From Bugulina stolonifera (Eukaryota > Bryozoa > Gymnolaemata > Cheilostomatida > Bugulidae): 64,000 nt of DNA. The stretch covers positions 8,474,733 to 8,538,732 of the forward strand of contig OW285188.1 in NCBI GenBank assembly GCA_935421135.1, written 5' to 3'. The translations under genes and the position numbers were made by a program. The notes below the pieces were generated by a model. That model saw only the letters and a program-made list of their open reading frames with translations. It was not told where the DNA came from and made no database searches. Positions 24,619-34,217 of the stretch are shown here, in pieces. The stretch's first letter is position 1, and each line of letters opens with the position of its first letter.

Positions 24619-27600
24619 GAGTATATGAACTGCAACTATTTGGTACAATGTTTTGACTAACTCTGATTTTATCCTTTTCTTGGATGTACTACAAGGAGGT
24701 CTACATCCACATGTTATGTAAATATAACATACTACTATCATGTATTACAATTAGCAACTCATTATGTGTGGAATTCAGCAATATCAACATGAGGTTAGTA
24801 TGTTTACACTCAAATGTATACATTTCCCACCCAACTTGAATCTGTCCATTACACTATTACAGAAATCATCTGCCCCTTGTAGGCTACATTATTATGTGTA
24901 AGTAACACTATTTAGCTATACAGCAGGCTGCATGACCAGTAGTATAATATATATGAATATATAGATATGATTAGACTCCAATGAACATAATATAGTATAC
25001 AACTGATAAACCATTTAACAATGGCTGTGTCAACTGTACAAACAGTAAACATATGCAGCTGTGCTATTACTAGCTACAAGGTTATGTTGGTTACTAGTAT
25101 ATAACATCTCTTATATTATATACACATACAATGTATACAAGACATTTCCAAACGCAGGTTTATCAATAACAAATCATACAGTGGTGAATGGTGGTTTACA
25201 AAACTGATACTACGACTCCATGATCATACACTAAACACATAGGCCTATGCTGTATAATATATATAATGTATACAATGTATATATGCATGTACAGTACCTC
25301 TAACAGAGAGGTCAGTATCCCAGGTATAGGTCTTTGCCCCACCATTGCTGTTATACATGTACTGACACCTGTATGTACCTTCATCCTCCATAGCAACTCT
25401 CTCTATAATCATTGTATTTACTCTATCTCCACACCTTACCCTCTACAACAGCACACTTACATGTACACAATATTACAAAGTATGTAGCCTTAGGCCCAGA
25501 GAGCAGCCTGAGGATCAGAGTCCGCATTCACAATTACATGATATCTGTATCAGTATATCCTGGAAACTGCAATAAACCAAGAATATATGAATTAAATACA
25601 AATGTAGCTAAAACTACAATTTATATTTTCACAGTTTTGGATCAACATTGTACATAACTAGAGGAATTCCCCATATAATTGACTAATCTAGTTGAATAAG
25701 AAACCTATTTGATTAGTACTGGGAGAAGATCATGTTACATGAGGTTAGTTCACACAATGCTAATAGTATGTATGTATAGGACTATCTAGGCTATGTATAC
25801 TTATCTATGTAACATGCTATAACTGGGTGCATACACAGTTGAACTAGTCATTTATTGAGGAAATAGATGTATAGTATTACACAGGACAGTACAGTATAAA
25901 ATGCATGTAGTCTAGCATTAGTATAGTATACCAAGTAGTGCATTACTCATTATTATAACATATACAGTACATAACGTATAATAACTGTATGCATGAGTAA
26001 GTAATTAGTAATGTATGTAAGTACATTATAATTTATTATAATACTGCAAGTATTTGTTGGGCTAAGCAGTCATATACTTATTTACCTACATAATAGCCTA
26101 CATGTAAATACCATGTTATCTAATCCACAAGTAGGTCTATTATGGTTTAGCAGCACAAATAAGGAAGTTGGAGTTATCAATCAAACTTGTGGATATTGCA
26201 GTAGCTGACTGAATTGACAGCCTCATGGAAATGTGACTTTATAAAACAAGAACACATCCACGTCATCAGAAATGATGACTCACAACGTCACATTTGACAA
26301 GTGGTCCATCTCTTTAGATAAAGTAGTGGCTGTAACTAATAACCCTTTGAGAACTATCCAATGCCAAGTAAACGTGTGACTATTTGAGAGTTGTCACCTC
26401 ATTAATCTCGAGTAAACAACGGCTGGTTTCCTTAGAGACGTGTAAACAATGGCTGGTTTCCTTCGAGACCATAATTCCCAACATTATATTAGGTGATTTG
26501 GTAGTTGGTCAGACCAATGGCTGCTGATCATGACTTGTACCCATCTTATTATTACACTATTTTATTTTGACATGTGATGGTAGAGATGCTAGAGGAAGGA
26601 AGGTATGGTTACATGCGCAACTCAATTTAAGGCAACACAACTTCAGTTACACCGTATCGAGGGCTACCACTATCACTAAGTGGGAGTCTTAGATGGGCTA
26701 CAAATCTAACTACAATGAAAGGTCAAGGACTTGTGCAATGTTTACCTTAGCAACAGGTGGAAGGGGTGGAGTGCTTGGTGCAGTGGTGGTAGTAGTAGTT
26801 GTGGCTGTAGTTGTGGTAGTTGTAGGTATAACTGTTGTAGAGGTGGTAGTTGTATTACCACTGTCTGCAACAGTTGCTTTAACAGTAGTAGGTATATCCA
26901 CTGTAGGTGATTTAGTGGTAGTAGTACCACTTGTAGCTTGAGTTATTGCAGCAGTTGTCAGCGGGGTGGTGGTGGGGAACATGTCCGACCCGCAAGTAAG
27001 GATTTCCACGACATCGCCGCTAACCCTCAGGTACCAGACAAATGGACTGGATATAGTCGGGGAACCTGTCTTATTCAGGAAATCACATTCTATTTCTGCA
27101 TCAGTCATAGCAGATACTGTGGCTTCTGCGTTGCCCACCTAGATAAATACGACTTGGATTACTACACACAGACATATAGGCCTACTAAATAGATCTATGC
27201 GTATACACACTATGTAATAACAGATCGTGACCTATTGTATCTAAGATGGCCACTTATCATAACCATGTAGATGGAGTAGGTGACACGATGCCAGAATGAG
27301 AGATTAATTCCAAAGCTGTAAAAGATATTTGTTACATACTCCGCAACACTGTACCAAGATTGTGGTGTATTAAGGTAGCATTTCCTGTACACTATACACA
27401 TATATGGTATTACAAGACTAGTAAATATATTATATGCTTTGCAGTTCAACTTTGTAATAATATGATAGTGCAGTAAAATGACAAGAGCCTATGTTATCCA
27501 AGTCGTTGTTGGAACCACAACCATAACTATTCGGTGCATGGGTACAATAATAGCACATTAAAATAAATTTTGTTTTGTATTATTTAACTCAACATATAAT

Positions 27601-30145
27601 TATAATGCTAGAAAATACAGTATCCCTAGACAAACGAATGTGTGCTTTCCTCCGTCACCATAAGACTTAGTAACTTCGTCTAGCCTAACATAACTTCATC
27701 TACTCTACCGTAAACATGTGTAACCTACCGTTACATTAACAGTGCCCATGTTTTCATCACTATTGCAGCTAAAAACCCCAGCAGACTTGGTGGTAACAAA
27801 CGGGAAGTCAAGGGTGGACAACTTAGTCTTGCCGTCATTCACCACCTAAAAGTAGAGTATCCAATATAATTCATTCAATGTGCTCACCGGCTTATGCTCA
27901 CCGGCTTATGCTCCTCGGCGTGACCAGCCCCTAGTAGCTTGCACTGCCAGGTGCCCGTGCTGGCCAACTCCCTGTGAGAAAAGGCCTAGATAACATGGCC
28001 TTTTTTTGGCAGGGGTATAGGGGTTGCCTTGAAGCCACGCTTTGCATGACCCCAAGGACTATTGAGGCACAGGAGCAATTATGGCTGGATGCTCTTCCTA
28101 ACACCACCGTGGCCGGGATTCTCATCCGGAACCTTCAGCATGAAAGCTCAACATTCTAACCCCTAAGCCACAGCTGCTCCCTATTCAATGTGCTCAATAG
28201 CCTACTAATAATTTGATTAGTTTAACAGTACGTATGGAGGGGGTAAGACCCCTCACTAGGTGGATGGTCAAGTGCCCACATCATTTTATTATACAATAAT
28301 GAAATAGTGCTAGGGATGGGAACTTGTATATATATATATATGTATATAGCCTATATGCTTGTAAAACATAGCACTAAAGCAAGTTGGAATGTCTTCAGTG
28401 ACTTTTGACAGAACTGTAATGTACAACAGAGAGATGTACTCAATGTGGAAAGGCTCACCATACAGTGAGACTGATTCACAAGGTCCTCGGGCTACTGATA
28501 CCCCCAAAGCAAGATTAGTCTAAGGTTCATGTAATAACCTCCACTAGCGAATCGCATGGCTAACATGACTTGACCATTGAACCTACATTCATACCGTGCA
28601 TAGAATGTCAGAGAAATGTGTGTATAATACCTACCGTTTCTGAAATTTCCCACATATCCCGTTTAAAAGTATCTCTAGCAAGAACCTCGTGTACTTTCAC
28701 TTCATTATTCTCTCCAAGTAGACCTTTACCCTTGTACCAAGAAACAGCATGCTACAACACACATTACAGGATGGTATTAGTTTACATGTAGAGAGATTCA
28801 GCTAAATTTACAACAGATTTTTCGGGCCTAATATAGATATACCATCTGCATACAAAGGTTGTCTAAAGCACTCGTGTAGGACCATCAGACCTTCACAGTC
28901 TAACTGTTATGAGAACTAGGCTGCTATGAAGGTTGATGAGCTCTATGAGGAAGACAGGGTATCAATATAACCTTCTTCATTTTTGATTTACCTTTAAGTT
29001 AATAGACTCACCTTGCTTGTCTCTTCCCGACTGCTGGTAGTGATGTTACACATCAGAGAGAATGTGCTACCAGCCGCAACCATAACAGACTGATCCAGAG
29101 GTGTTATCAGCAGAGCCTCCGCTACAAGATAAATGGTTAGTCAGTTGTGTAAGGAGCAGTAGGTTTCTATTCTATAGACATATGCTTACCTCTCACATTA
29201 ATAACAGCTGTGGGCTAACCATCACATATAAGATATAACCAGCTAGTAAGAGTGTGTAATGGGATAAGAACCGATTGAGGACACTAAATAAAGATGAACT
29301 GTCTAATCTCCTGTTTCGGATAGAGACTGAACTCAGCCGAGTCCAAACGACAGAACCCTATACCGATCAACCATTGTGGGAACTATTCGAATAATTAAAA
29401 CACGACTTGAAATAACCATGCGCATACACACACACATACAATGTACATACGAGTATATGATACTATTTTTCCATGCAGAGAATTCATTTATGAGCACCCA
29501 GAGACTTGGTTCCACATATAGCCTATGTGACAATAACCCATCCTTGACTGGGGTGTGAACCCAGGCTCTACGGCACCTAATCACCTAGAACAGTGGACAG
29601 AGCATATAACCACTACTAACATTGTTGCAGTGGTTGATGTGTCACACCTATATAACACTGCGTATCACACTTACTAAACTATTTAGCTACAAATATACCA
29701 TACAACCAGGGAGATTGCATTTGCAGCCCAACTACACCTCACTATGAGATTTAAATACATGCCATGTAGTCATGTATAGTAAGGAAACATACTTTTCGGT
29801 AAGATGAATCTATGATTTACAGTATTTATATTATATTGGTGATAATCCAGTTATCTATCTAATATATCCTTTCAATTAAGGGCAGCAACTCCTGAGGTTA
29901 CACTTAGATTTGGGTCGCTGACTGCTTATCAACTAGGAACCATGTATACATATGAACTACACATTGTACATGTACTTGTGTGTACAGATTAAGTATATAC
30001 ACTTATATGTACCATGTTTATAATAAGGATGAGTACCTAGATTAAAGTGTAGCCTGGCCAATATCCATACATTCATTCACTCACCTGGTGTTGAAGCAAA
30101 GTAAACAAAGGCCAGCAGTATCCCCACATTTGTGTGAGCAGCCAT
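11228..30145 (-). CDS. Receptor-type protein tyrosine phosphatase (whole gene)
   Basis: A single-pass cell-surface enzyme that would remove phosphate from phosphotyrosine in cytoplasmic proteins. Exons, 5' to 3': 30145-30085, 29121-29012, 28751-28635, 27845-27729, 27138-26746, (26329-26284 broken, omitted), 25442-25298, 24557-24434, 23766-23567, 22787-22679, 22101-21872, 21479-21268, 20319-20190, 19921-19768, 18503-18406, 18381-18316, 18017-17826, 17226-17150, 16248-15976, 14469-14318, 14063-13928, 13461-13215, 12851-12685, 12516-12337, 12213-12050, 11894-11759, 11407-11228. Together they give 4170 nt and 1389 aa in one frame. Exon numbers used elsewhere count the broken one as 6. Order: signal peptide, Ig, Thr-rich stalk, Ig remnant, three FN3, membrane helix (about 677-699), active PTP D1, inactive D2. 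The ATG context (aagATGG) is good. Domain order is certain; orthology to a named vertebrate RPTP is not. Confidence 0.93.
11997..12071 (-). repeat. Duplicated 3' end of RPTP exon 25
   Basis: The last about 20 nt of exon 25, up to and into its donor at 12048-12049, occur again about 50 bp into the following intron (cttgtctatgactatgatag on the plus strand). The second copy is followed by gtagtg, a weaker donor. It is one of several splice-site duplications in this gene. Confidence 0.75.
12535..12683. repeat. Intron 23 tandem repeat, 18-22 bp units
   Basis: Repeats of ccaatgaccattgagatgac and variants fill the short intron between exons 23 and 24. Parts of the array near exon 24 resemble that exon's own start (caatgaccctgg on the minus strand), suggesting it grew from the splice junction. 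Confidence 0.65.
13928..18017 (-). CDS. RPTP exons 17-21: catalytic PTP domain D1
   Basis: Five exons (18017-17826, 17226-17150, 16248-15976, 14469-14318, 14063-13928) encode about residues 756-1032, the active phosphatase domain. Conserved elements in order: [16 protein letters not shown] and [10 protein letters not shown] (substrate recognition); [25 protein letters not shown] with the general acid Asp954; the P-loop [10 protein letters not shown] with nucleophile Cys986 and Arg992; and MVQTE containing the Q-loop Gln1030. All key residues of a working classical PTP are present. The signature HC and S are split by an intron after the second base of the Ser codon. The donors of exons 17 and 18 lie in tandem arrays of donor copies. 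Confidence 0.95.
14768..14798. other. Perfect 13-bp hairpin in intron 19
   Basis: The arms agttgtcctctct and agagaggacaact are exact reverse complements separated by the 5-nt loop cgata. The arms are short for a microRNA precursor. It may be a fold-back remnant of a transposon or chance. Confidence 0.6.
15631..15687. repeat. 14-bp tandem repeat, about four copies
   Basis: Four consecutive copies of ggagtcaactagtc in intron 19. Each carries the palindrome actagt. No coding or splice role is visible. Confidence 0.9.
16977..17149 (-). repeat. Splice-donor array at RPTP exon 18
   Basis: Units of alternately 35 and 38 bp, each carrying tattgatgtaagt on the minus strand, which is the last bases of exon 18 plus its donor. 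Donor copies (plus-strand acttac) start at 16998, 17036, 17071, 17109 and 17144. The last is the real junction. The alternating spacing implies a 73-bp higher-order unit. Decoys lie directly downstream in the intron. Confidence 0.85.
17288..17667. mobile_element. MITE in RPTP intron 17
   Basis: About 380 bp with inverted ends: left caaagatagtggaagggaag, right in reverse ccaaagatagtggaagggaa, continuing with gatc and a tca motif. The flanks share tcaac (left) and tcaac (right) as a possible 5-6 bp target duplication. The interior is comparatively GC-rich. A similar end sequence (ccaaagatata on the minus strand) occurs near 21225. Confidence 0.75.
17750..17830 (-). repeat. Splice-donor array at RPTP exon 17
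   Basis: On the minus strand four successive units carry agcctgtgag or agcctgtaag, spaced 24, 24 and 23 bp. Each contains the end of exon 17 (tagcct) followed by a GT donor. The first unit is the exon's own junction. Because two spacings are 24 nt, use of the second or third donor would add 8 or 16 codons without changing frame. Confidence 0.8.
18316..18503 (-). CDS. RPTP exons 15-16: juxtamembrane segment
   Basis: Two exons (18503-18406 and 18381-18316, separated by a 24-bp gap) encode the region just inside the membrane. It begins with the basic KRKDRG stop-transfer and includes acidic EDDLWIDLN and Ser/Thr-rich VASSTEHD. The gap has gtaaga at its 5' end and tttag at its 3' end. A 24-nt intron is far below usual size, so this gap might instead be retained as 8 codons: the reading frame through it is open and adds KSKPILL. 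Both versions keep the frame. Confidence 0.7.
19768..19921 (-). CDS. RPTP exon 14: stalk end and membrane helix
   Basis: Encodes about residues 650-701: a Thr/Pro-rich linker, an acidic patch EEPQSDDKP, then an uninterrupted aliphatic helix [20 protein letters not shown] followed by LIVYK. This is a type I single-pass segment followed by Lys/Arg on the cytoplasmic side. The acceptor is acttacag and the donor gtgagt. The matching exon in copy 1 has Lys and Asn in the helix. Confidence 0.92.
20190..24557 (-). CDS. RPTP exons 8-13: three fibronectin type III domains
   Basis: Each FN3 domain is split over two exons: FN3-1 by 24557-24434 and 23766-23567, FN3-2 by 22787-22679 and 22101-21872, FN3-3 by 21479-21268 and 20319-20190. 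They cover about residues 315-649. FN3 hallmarks are visible: a proline-rich start ([30 protein letters not shown]), the B-strand Trp (TIRWMP, TFIWKT), and the late Tyr/Leu motifs ([31 protein letters not shown]). FN3-3 has Val-Phe where the Trp normally is and two Cys (EDKLC, PPEC). This block is absent from copy 1, and its introns hold three large minisatellites. Confidence 0.9.
20312..20516 (-). repeat. Splice-acceptor array at RPTP exon 13
   Basis: About eleven 17-19 bp units (ctgtaatacaactacata and variants on the plus strand). On the minus strand each reads ttgtattacagtatg, the same as the acceptor and first bases of exon 13 (attacag/TATGTG). The last unit is the authentic junction at 20319. 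Most upstream units keep the AG, so they form a run of decoy acceptors. Confidence 0.85.
20820..21205. repeat. Minisatellite, about 28-30 bp units, intron 12
   Basis: About a dozen units of gggcagtaacatactaagtc followed by cttagg, becoming more divergent to the right (gcaggaacgtattaggccct). GC-richer than its surroundings. Each unit contains the small inverted motif cctaagg/ccttagg. Confidence 0.9.
22245..22640. repeat. Minisatellite, about 21-23 bp units, intron 10
   Basis: Roughly 17 units of tagcactctctagtacatg with variants at the end (gta, caaatag, aagtaa). It ends about 40 bp from the donor of exon 10. Confidence 0.92.
23968..24009. other. Perfect 17-bp hairpin in RPTP intron 8
   Basis: Arms gctagagtgaaagtaaa and tttactttcactctagc are exact reverse complements around an 8-nt loop (taaaatgg). 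Total span 42 nt. It could be a tiny fold-back element. As a small-RNA hairpin it would be unusually short. Confidence 0.65.
24578..24619. repeat. AT/AC microsatellite
   Basis: A run of (ta)n passing into (ca)n just 5' of FN3 exon 8 on the minus strand. Confidence 0.85.
25298..25442 (-). CDS. RPTP exon 7: C-terminal half of an Ig domain
   Basis: A 145-nt exon, phase 0 in and phase 1 out, joining exactly to the phase of FN3 exon 8. It encodes about residues 267-314 with the Ig signature [17 protein letters not shown]. The N-terminal half of this domain should come from exon 6, but that exon is frameshifted here (26284-26329). In the reading used, exon 5 joins directly to exon 7, leaving an incomplete Ig unit. 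The donor gtactg is kept here but deleted in copy 1. Confidence 0.75.
26284..26329 (-). pseudogene. RPTP exon 6, frameshifted by a 2-bp deletion
   Basis: The counterpart of the 48-nt exon at 8264-8311 but only 46 nt long: copy 1 reads tctacaaagag and this copy tctaaagag. In phase 0 the exon now ends in TGA. The gttacag acceptor and gtgagt donor remain, so inclusion would truncate the receptor before its FN3 domains. Skipping keeps the frame because neighbours meet in phase 0. Confidence 0.7.
26746..27138 (-). CDS. RPTP exon 5: Ig-like piece and Thr/Pro-rich stalk
   Basis: A 393-nt exon (residues about 136-266). The first third has Ig-like features ([21 protein letters not shown]). The rest is mucin-like, dominated by Thr, Pro, Ala and Ser ([20 protein letters not shown]) and likely an O-glycosylated extended stalk. 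The DNA is made of ACT/ACA/ACC triplets, a substrate for length change by slippage. Confidence 0.85.
27729..30145 (-). CDS. RPTP exons 1-4: signal peptide and N-terminal Ig domain
   Basis: Exon 1 (30145-30085) encodes a typical secretory signal, [20 protein letters not shown], and ends with gtgagt. Exons 2-4 (29121-29012, 28751-28635, 27845-27729) encode one Ig domain: Cys in FSLMCNITT, Trp in HAVSWYKG, and the second Cys in [10 protein letters not shown]. The domain covers about residues 21-135 and has several N-glycosylation sites (NIT, NVT). Junction phases 1, 0 and 0 agree. The start was chosen because it is the only ATG giving a signal peptide in phase with the Ig exons. Confidence 0.9.
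27887..28182 (-). mobile_element. tRNA-derived SINE with 14-bp target duplication
   Basis: Flanked by the exact direct repeat attcaatgtgctca (27873-27886 and 28183-28196). Read on the minus strand it starts gagcagctgtggcttagggg, with a tRNA A box (tggcttagggg), a B-box-like region (ggttccggatgagaatcc, with an insertion), and a body containing aagagcatccagcc. It sits in RPTP intron 3. The target duplication and head structure make this a well-supported SINE insertion. Confidence 0.92.
29333..29620 (-). mobile_element. tRNA-derived SINE-like repeat, intron 1
   Basis: The minus strand has an A-box-like start (ttagtagtggttatatgctc) near 29618 and a B box (gggttcacacccc) at about 29550-29562, spaced as in tRNA genes. 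A body of unknown origin follows to about 29333. No target duplication could be fixed. Confidence 0.5.
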
Positions 30146-31360
30146 CTTGGCCTTTGCCCTAAAATTTACAATAAAGTACAGATTCAATATTTTAAAATAA
30201 GAATCTAGACCTAATCCACGTAGGCTATATATATAAAACGTGAAAAATATACATCCTGACAGCTACTGAAAGCATTCATAACAAAGAACGACACACTCGA
30301 GGGAATACTACTTTAACATAACAATATATAAATCTGTTGAGGATAGTGATCACATATCATTATAAATTTCCTACCTCAATTTTAGAGAATATTTCCAGAA
30401 TTGAAAGTTTGTTTTTCATTGAAATATACTACCTACAGCGTCACAAATAATAGCTATCATTGGGGATTGGAAACTTAGCATAATTAGTCTACATGTACAC
30501 ACACTATGTATTCGATTTTTTCCCATAAAGCTCCAGAAACATCAAATAAACCAGGATATGAATAAACGAAAATATTCATGTCAAGAACACGCCCAGTCAG
30601 ATCTCGAAAAGGTTTAACTCTAGCAAGAATATCAAGACCTCGGATCTACGACAAGAGTCGGGTTATATGACAGCCAAAAGCCACTGATTGGCTAATAGAC
30701 AACAGTTTGCTAGGCTAATAGGCAGAACCCCACAGGTTTAGCACTGTAGTAGTTTCTGCTTCTGACGCATGACGGAATTTGTCAATCAGTTTGACCATAA
30801 CCTCATAGTAAACTTCATGATAACTCAGCGTTTTCAACTACAATACCTATCATATCGATAAGAGGTGACATAGTAAATGAAAATATTTAGTACAATAGAG
30901 TACTCAATAAGAAACACTGATTAATGCGATTAGAACGAAAACCACGTGATCTATAGGCACAAACTGCACTGATACAGGCGATGAATTGTTGGCATAAAAT
31001 CGCCAGATTAATGAAGTCTAAAATGGTATCAGACGAAATATAAGCTATAACTAATAGTGTTGATACACTACACCAATTTGACAATAGAAAGATAGTAACA
31101 GTGGAGCGAATAAAATACCCAAAGGTCAATACTCAGATAACCATGTTGATGGTTTGCAGTCAATTCAAGATGAAGAATGTGTACATGTGGGCTATGACTA
31201 CCTACAGCCTTACAGCTAACACTAACTACTAAAAGTTTCAGTGAGTGTGGCATCGGTGGTGTTTTTTCCTTTAATAAAGGTCTAGTTGGAGAGGTGTACT
31301 AAAATAAAACAAGAACTATATTAACAATAGCAATAATAATGTCTTTAAATTAGCACTCTA

Positions 31361-32265
31361 CAGAGTTGGGTCCAAGTTAACTTGCAAGTCAACAAGTCAA
31401 GTCATTTCCAAAATTTTCGAGGCAAGTCAAGTCAGTGCTGCCTCAACACAAGGCAAGCCAGCTGTCATGCAAGTCACAAGTCAAGTCAAAGTCGACTTGT
31501 CTACTTGCAAGTCAAAATGCAAGTCAAATGGGAAACAACTTCAAAAATTTTACATTTTCCAAAACACCACTTTTTTTATTTTAGTAGACATTCGAATGCA
31601 TGAAAACCATGCCAATGTGTAGCTGGGCATGTACATGTGTGTTATACAATGATGGCAACTAGTATATATATTATGTAGTAATATTGGCACTACGGTTGAG
31701 ACTGGTGATGTAGGATTATACACTATATTAGCCACGGTGATACAGCGTTACATAGCATATAAACAGCACATGGTACAGTAGCCTATAGAGTGTCCACTAG
31801 CAAGTCTCAGTCCTGCAACTCCAATCTATGTATTTTAGTAATTAACTAATGATCGCACTGTACTTTGTAGCCTATTCACTACTAATACTACACTTACACT
31901 ACTTACACTGTGTGAACTTATGACTATGCGCTGTGTAGTCTCATGTAGGCCTACACACAGCCTAGATGTTACATTTGATGTGTATCCTTATAGCTAACCT
32001 TGATATACTCTAAATGCAGCTAGTAGCACTGATGAAGTAAGAATCATAAATAGGTAGACCATTGAGACCTTTTTTCCAATGCTGGCTATATACTGAACAA
32101 AATCTTTATCTTCCACATTGACTTGGCAGAATCCAAGTTAAAGTTACAAGTCATTCATGTGTCCAAGTCAAGTCATGTCAAGTCACATTGATGTGCAAGT
32201 CAATGTCAAGTCAACATGTTAGCAAGTCCAGGTCAAGTCAAATCTATGACTTAGGCCCAGCTCTG
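31361..32265. mobile_element. hAT-type non-autonomous element, copy B
   Basis: Flanked by the exact 8-bp repeat gcactcta (31353-31360 and 32266-32273). Ends cagagttgggtccaagtt and, in reverse, cagagctgggcctaagtc. It shares the caagtcaagtc subterminal arrays and several internal stretches (gtgtagctgggcatgta, agctaaccttgatatactct) with copy A at 6045. It lacks the MITE nested in A. No transposase ORF. Confidence 0.92.
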
Positions 32266-32429
32266 GCACTCTAGTCTTGTCTAGGCTTTAATTAATAACT
32301 ACTCTACTTCAAAATAAAATTTAATTAAGATTAAGATAACCATACCATAGCATAGGAAAAAATTATGTCCATGCAGGCCTAATTGTATTAATTAATATCC
32401 ATTACGACCACAACAATAGTTCATTAGTT

Positions 32430-32530
32430 GAGATTATCATTATTATTATATAATATATATAAATATTAATATTATTATAAATAATAATTATTATATTTAT
32501 TATATTGAATTGTTATAATTATAATACATG
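32430..32530. repeat. AT-only low-complexity tract
   Basis: About 100 bp of att/tat/aat combinations with almost no G or C, able to fold on itself. Confidence 0.8.
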
Positions 32531-33509
32531 TATACAAATTTAATTTGAATTCCATTGCCATTGATTGTGATTTGTCTTCTTTTATGTATGCCCTCCCTAC
32601 TAACAACTAAACAAACTCAAAACTGAAACTCACTGAAACTTTCTTATAAGTTAAGTAAGACTGAATGATGTATGATGATCATCATCATCATCGATCATCA
32701 TCATGACCCAAATCAAAAGTATTCATTATTTTTAACATACATGTTGGGCCTGGAACACCCTCTTAGCTCAAATAAATCCAAACGGTCCAGAAAGTATCAG
32801 CTCTCAACCGTTGAACGATGCACATACGATATATATAAATTTTAAGCAAAACATAAAAAACAAAATGAGAATAGAACAGAGAACAATATTTTTGGCGACT
32901 CAACAGGCAGAGGTTAACTGTTGGCGACTAAACTTGAGAGGGTTTTGTTGCACTAAACATAGGGTTATCTTCTCCGTGTCAGAAAGTGACGCGAAACTTT
33001 TCCGTTCCAGCAAAATATTCTTAGTTCCAATTCATTTCTTTATATCGAATTTCCGGCTGTAAGTTTCACCAGTTTTTGCAATCAATGATCATTCTTGCTG
33101 TTGTTGGCAATCCATCTTTACATTCCTCTCATCAAGAAAATTGCATGCAAGGGGTATGAACCGGAGTTTTTTAAATATACACGCTGTATGCCAACAAACC
33201 TATCTGGCTGGATTGCAGCTAGTACGAGTCATTAAGAACTGTACTAACTTTACAAATGAAAAAATACTTATACTTTACTATACAATACTTATACTAAATC
33301 TAATACTATACTAACTTGAATACTAAGCGACTTGCTCTATTCTGTAAATAGTTACTATACTATTAAAGCTACTTGCAAGTTTCCATGTTATTATTTATAA
33401 GTTTGAAATAAAGATTAATCAAATAAAATAATATTAATATATTAGTGTCAAATAAAATAATATATTGTATATTTATACATACTAGTATCAAATGAGATAA
33501 TTATAATAT

Positions 33510-34099
33510 CAGAGATGCCAGACTCGAGTTAAAGACTCTCACTCGAGTTAATTCAAGCAACATTTTATGGCTTATTATAAAGACTTGTAACTTGAATATA
33601 CAGCTGTCAAAAACTTGTAACTTGAATTGTAATTCAATTATGGCTATGATCAAAGACTCTTAACTCACACATCATTATGTTGAAATATTCAATAACTCGA
33701 GTTTTCATTGGGCAGCTGTGAATTGTAATGACCACAGTTATAACCACCAACCACAACCACAATTATAACACATTTTACACTAAAACTGTGACATTTTGCT
33801 TTGAAATTTGAACTTCCAACACCATTTCCTAACAAAATTTCACCATAAGCTGAACAATAACTCAATAACTCTATAAGAAAACTCGAGTTAAACAAGAAAA
33901 GAATTGAATTGAAACTTGCTTGTGGTTAACTTGGGTAACTTGACAAAAACTTGAGTTTCTGGGAACATGTAAATATTTAACTCGTAACTTGAAAGTTTTG
34001 ATTTGTCACTGAAAGAATTGACTTGTAACTTGAAGAGTCACAACTAAGAGTTGGCCATGAAAACTTGAGTTTCTAAAATAAAACTTGCACACATCTCTG
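33510..34099. mobile_element. Possible hAT-like MITE with cagagatg ends
   Basis: Starts cagagatgccagactcgagt and ends, in reverse, cagagatgtgtgcaagtttt. The interior is built from repeats of acttgtaacttgaa and actcgagtt. The flanks (ttataatat and ttaataatat) could be an eroded target duplication. Ends are short and the duplication is not exact. Confidence 0.55.
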
Positions 34100-34217
34100 T
34101 TAATAATATATTTATATTAGTAGGCCTAAAATAATGTAGTAGACCTAATGTATTAGTAGACAATTCAATCAAATCAAACCAAGATGAAGATTTTAATTTT
34201 ATATGGCTGGGTAAAGG

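Noticed and set aside
25500..25640. A Cys-rich open stretch after a ttgcag acceptor (also near 7500-7620) as a missing Ig exon
   Set aside because: It is closed by a stop in copy 2 within the same frame and has no donor or Ig pattern.
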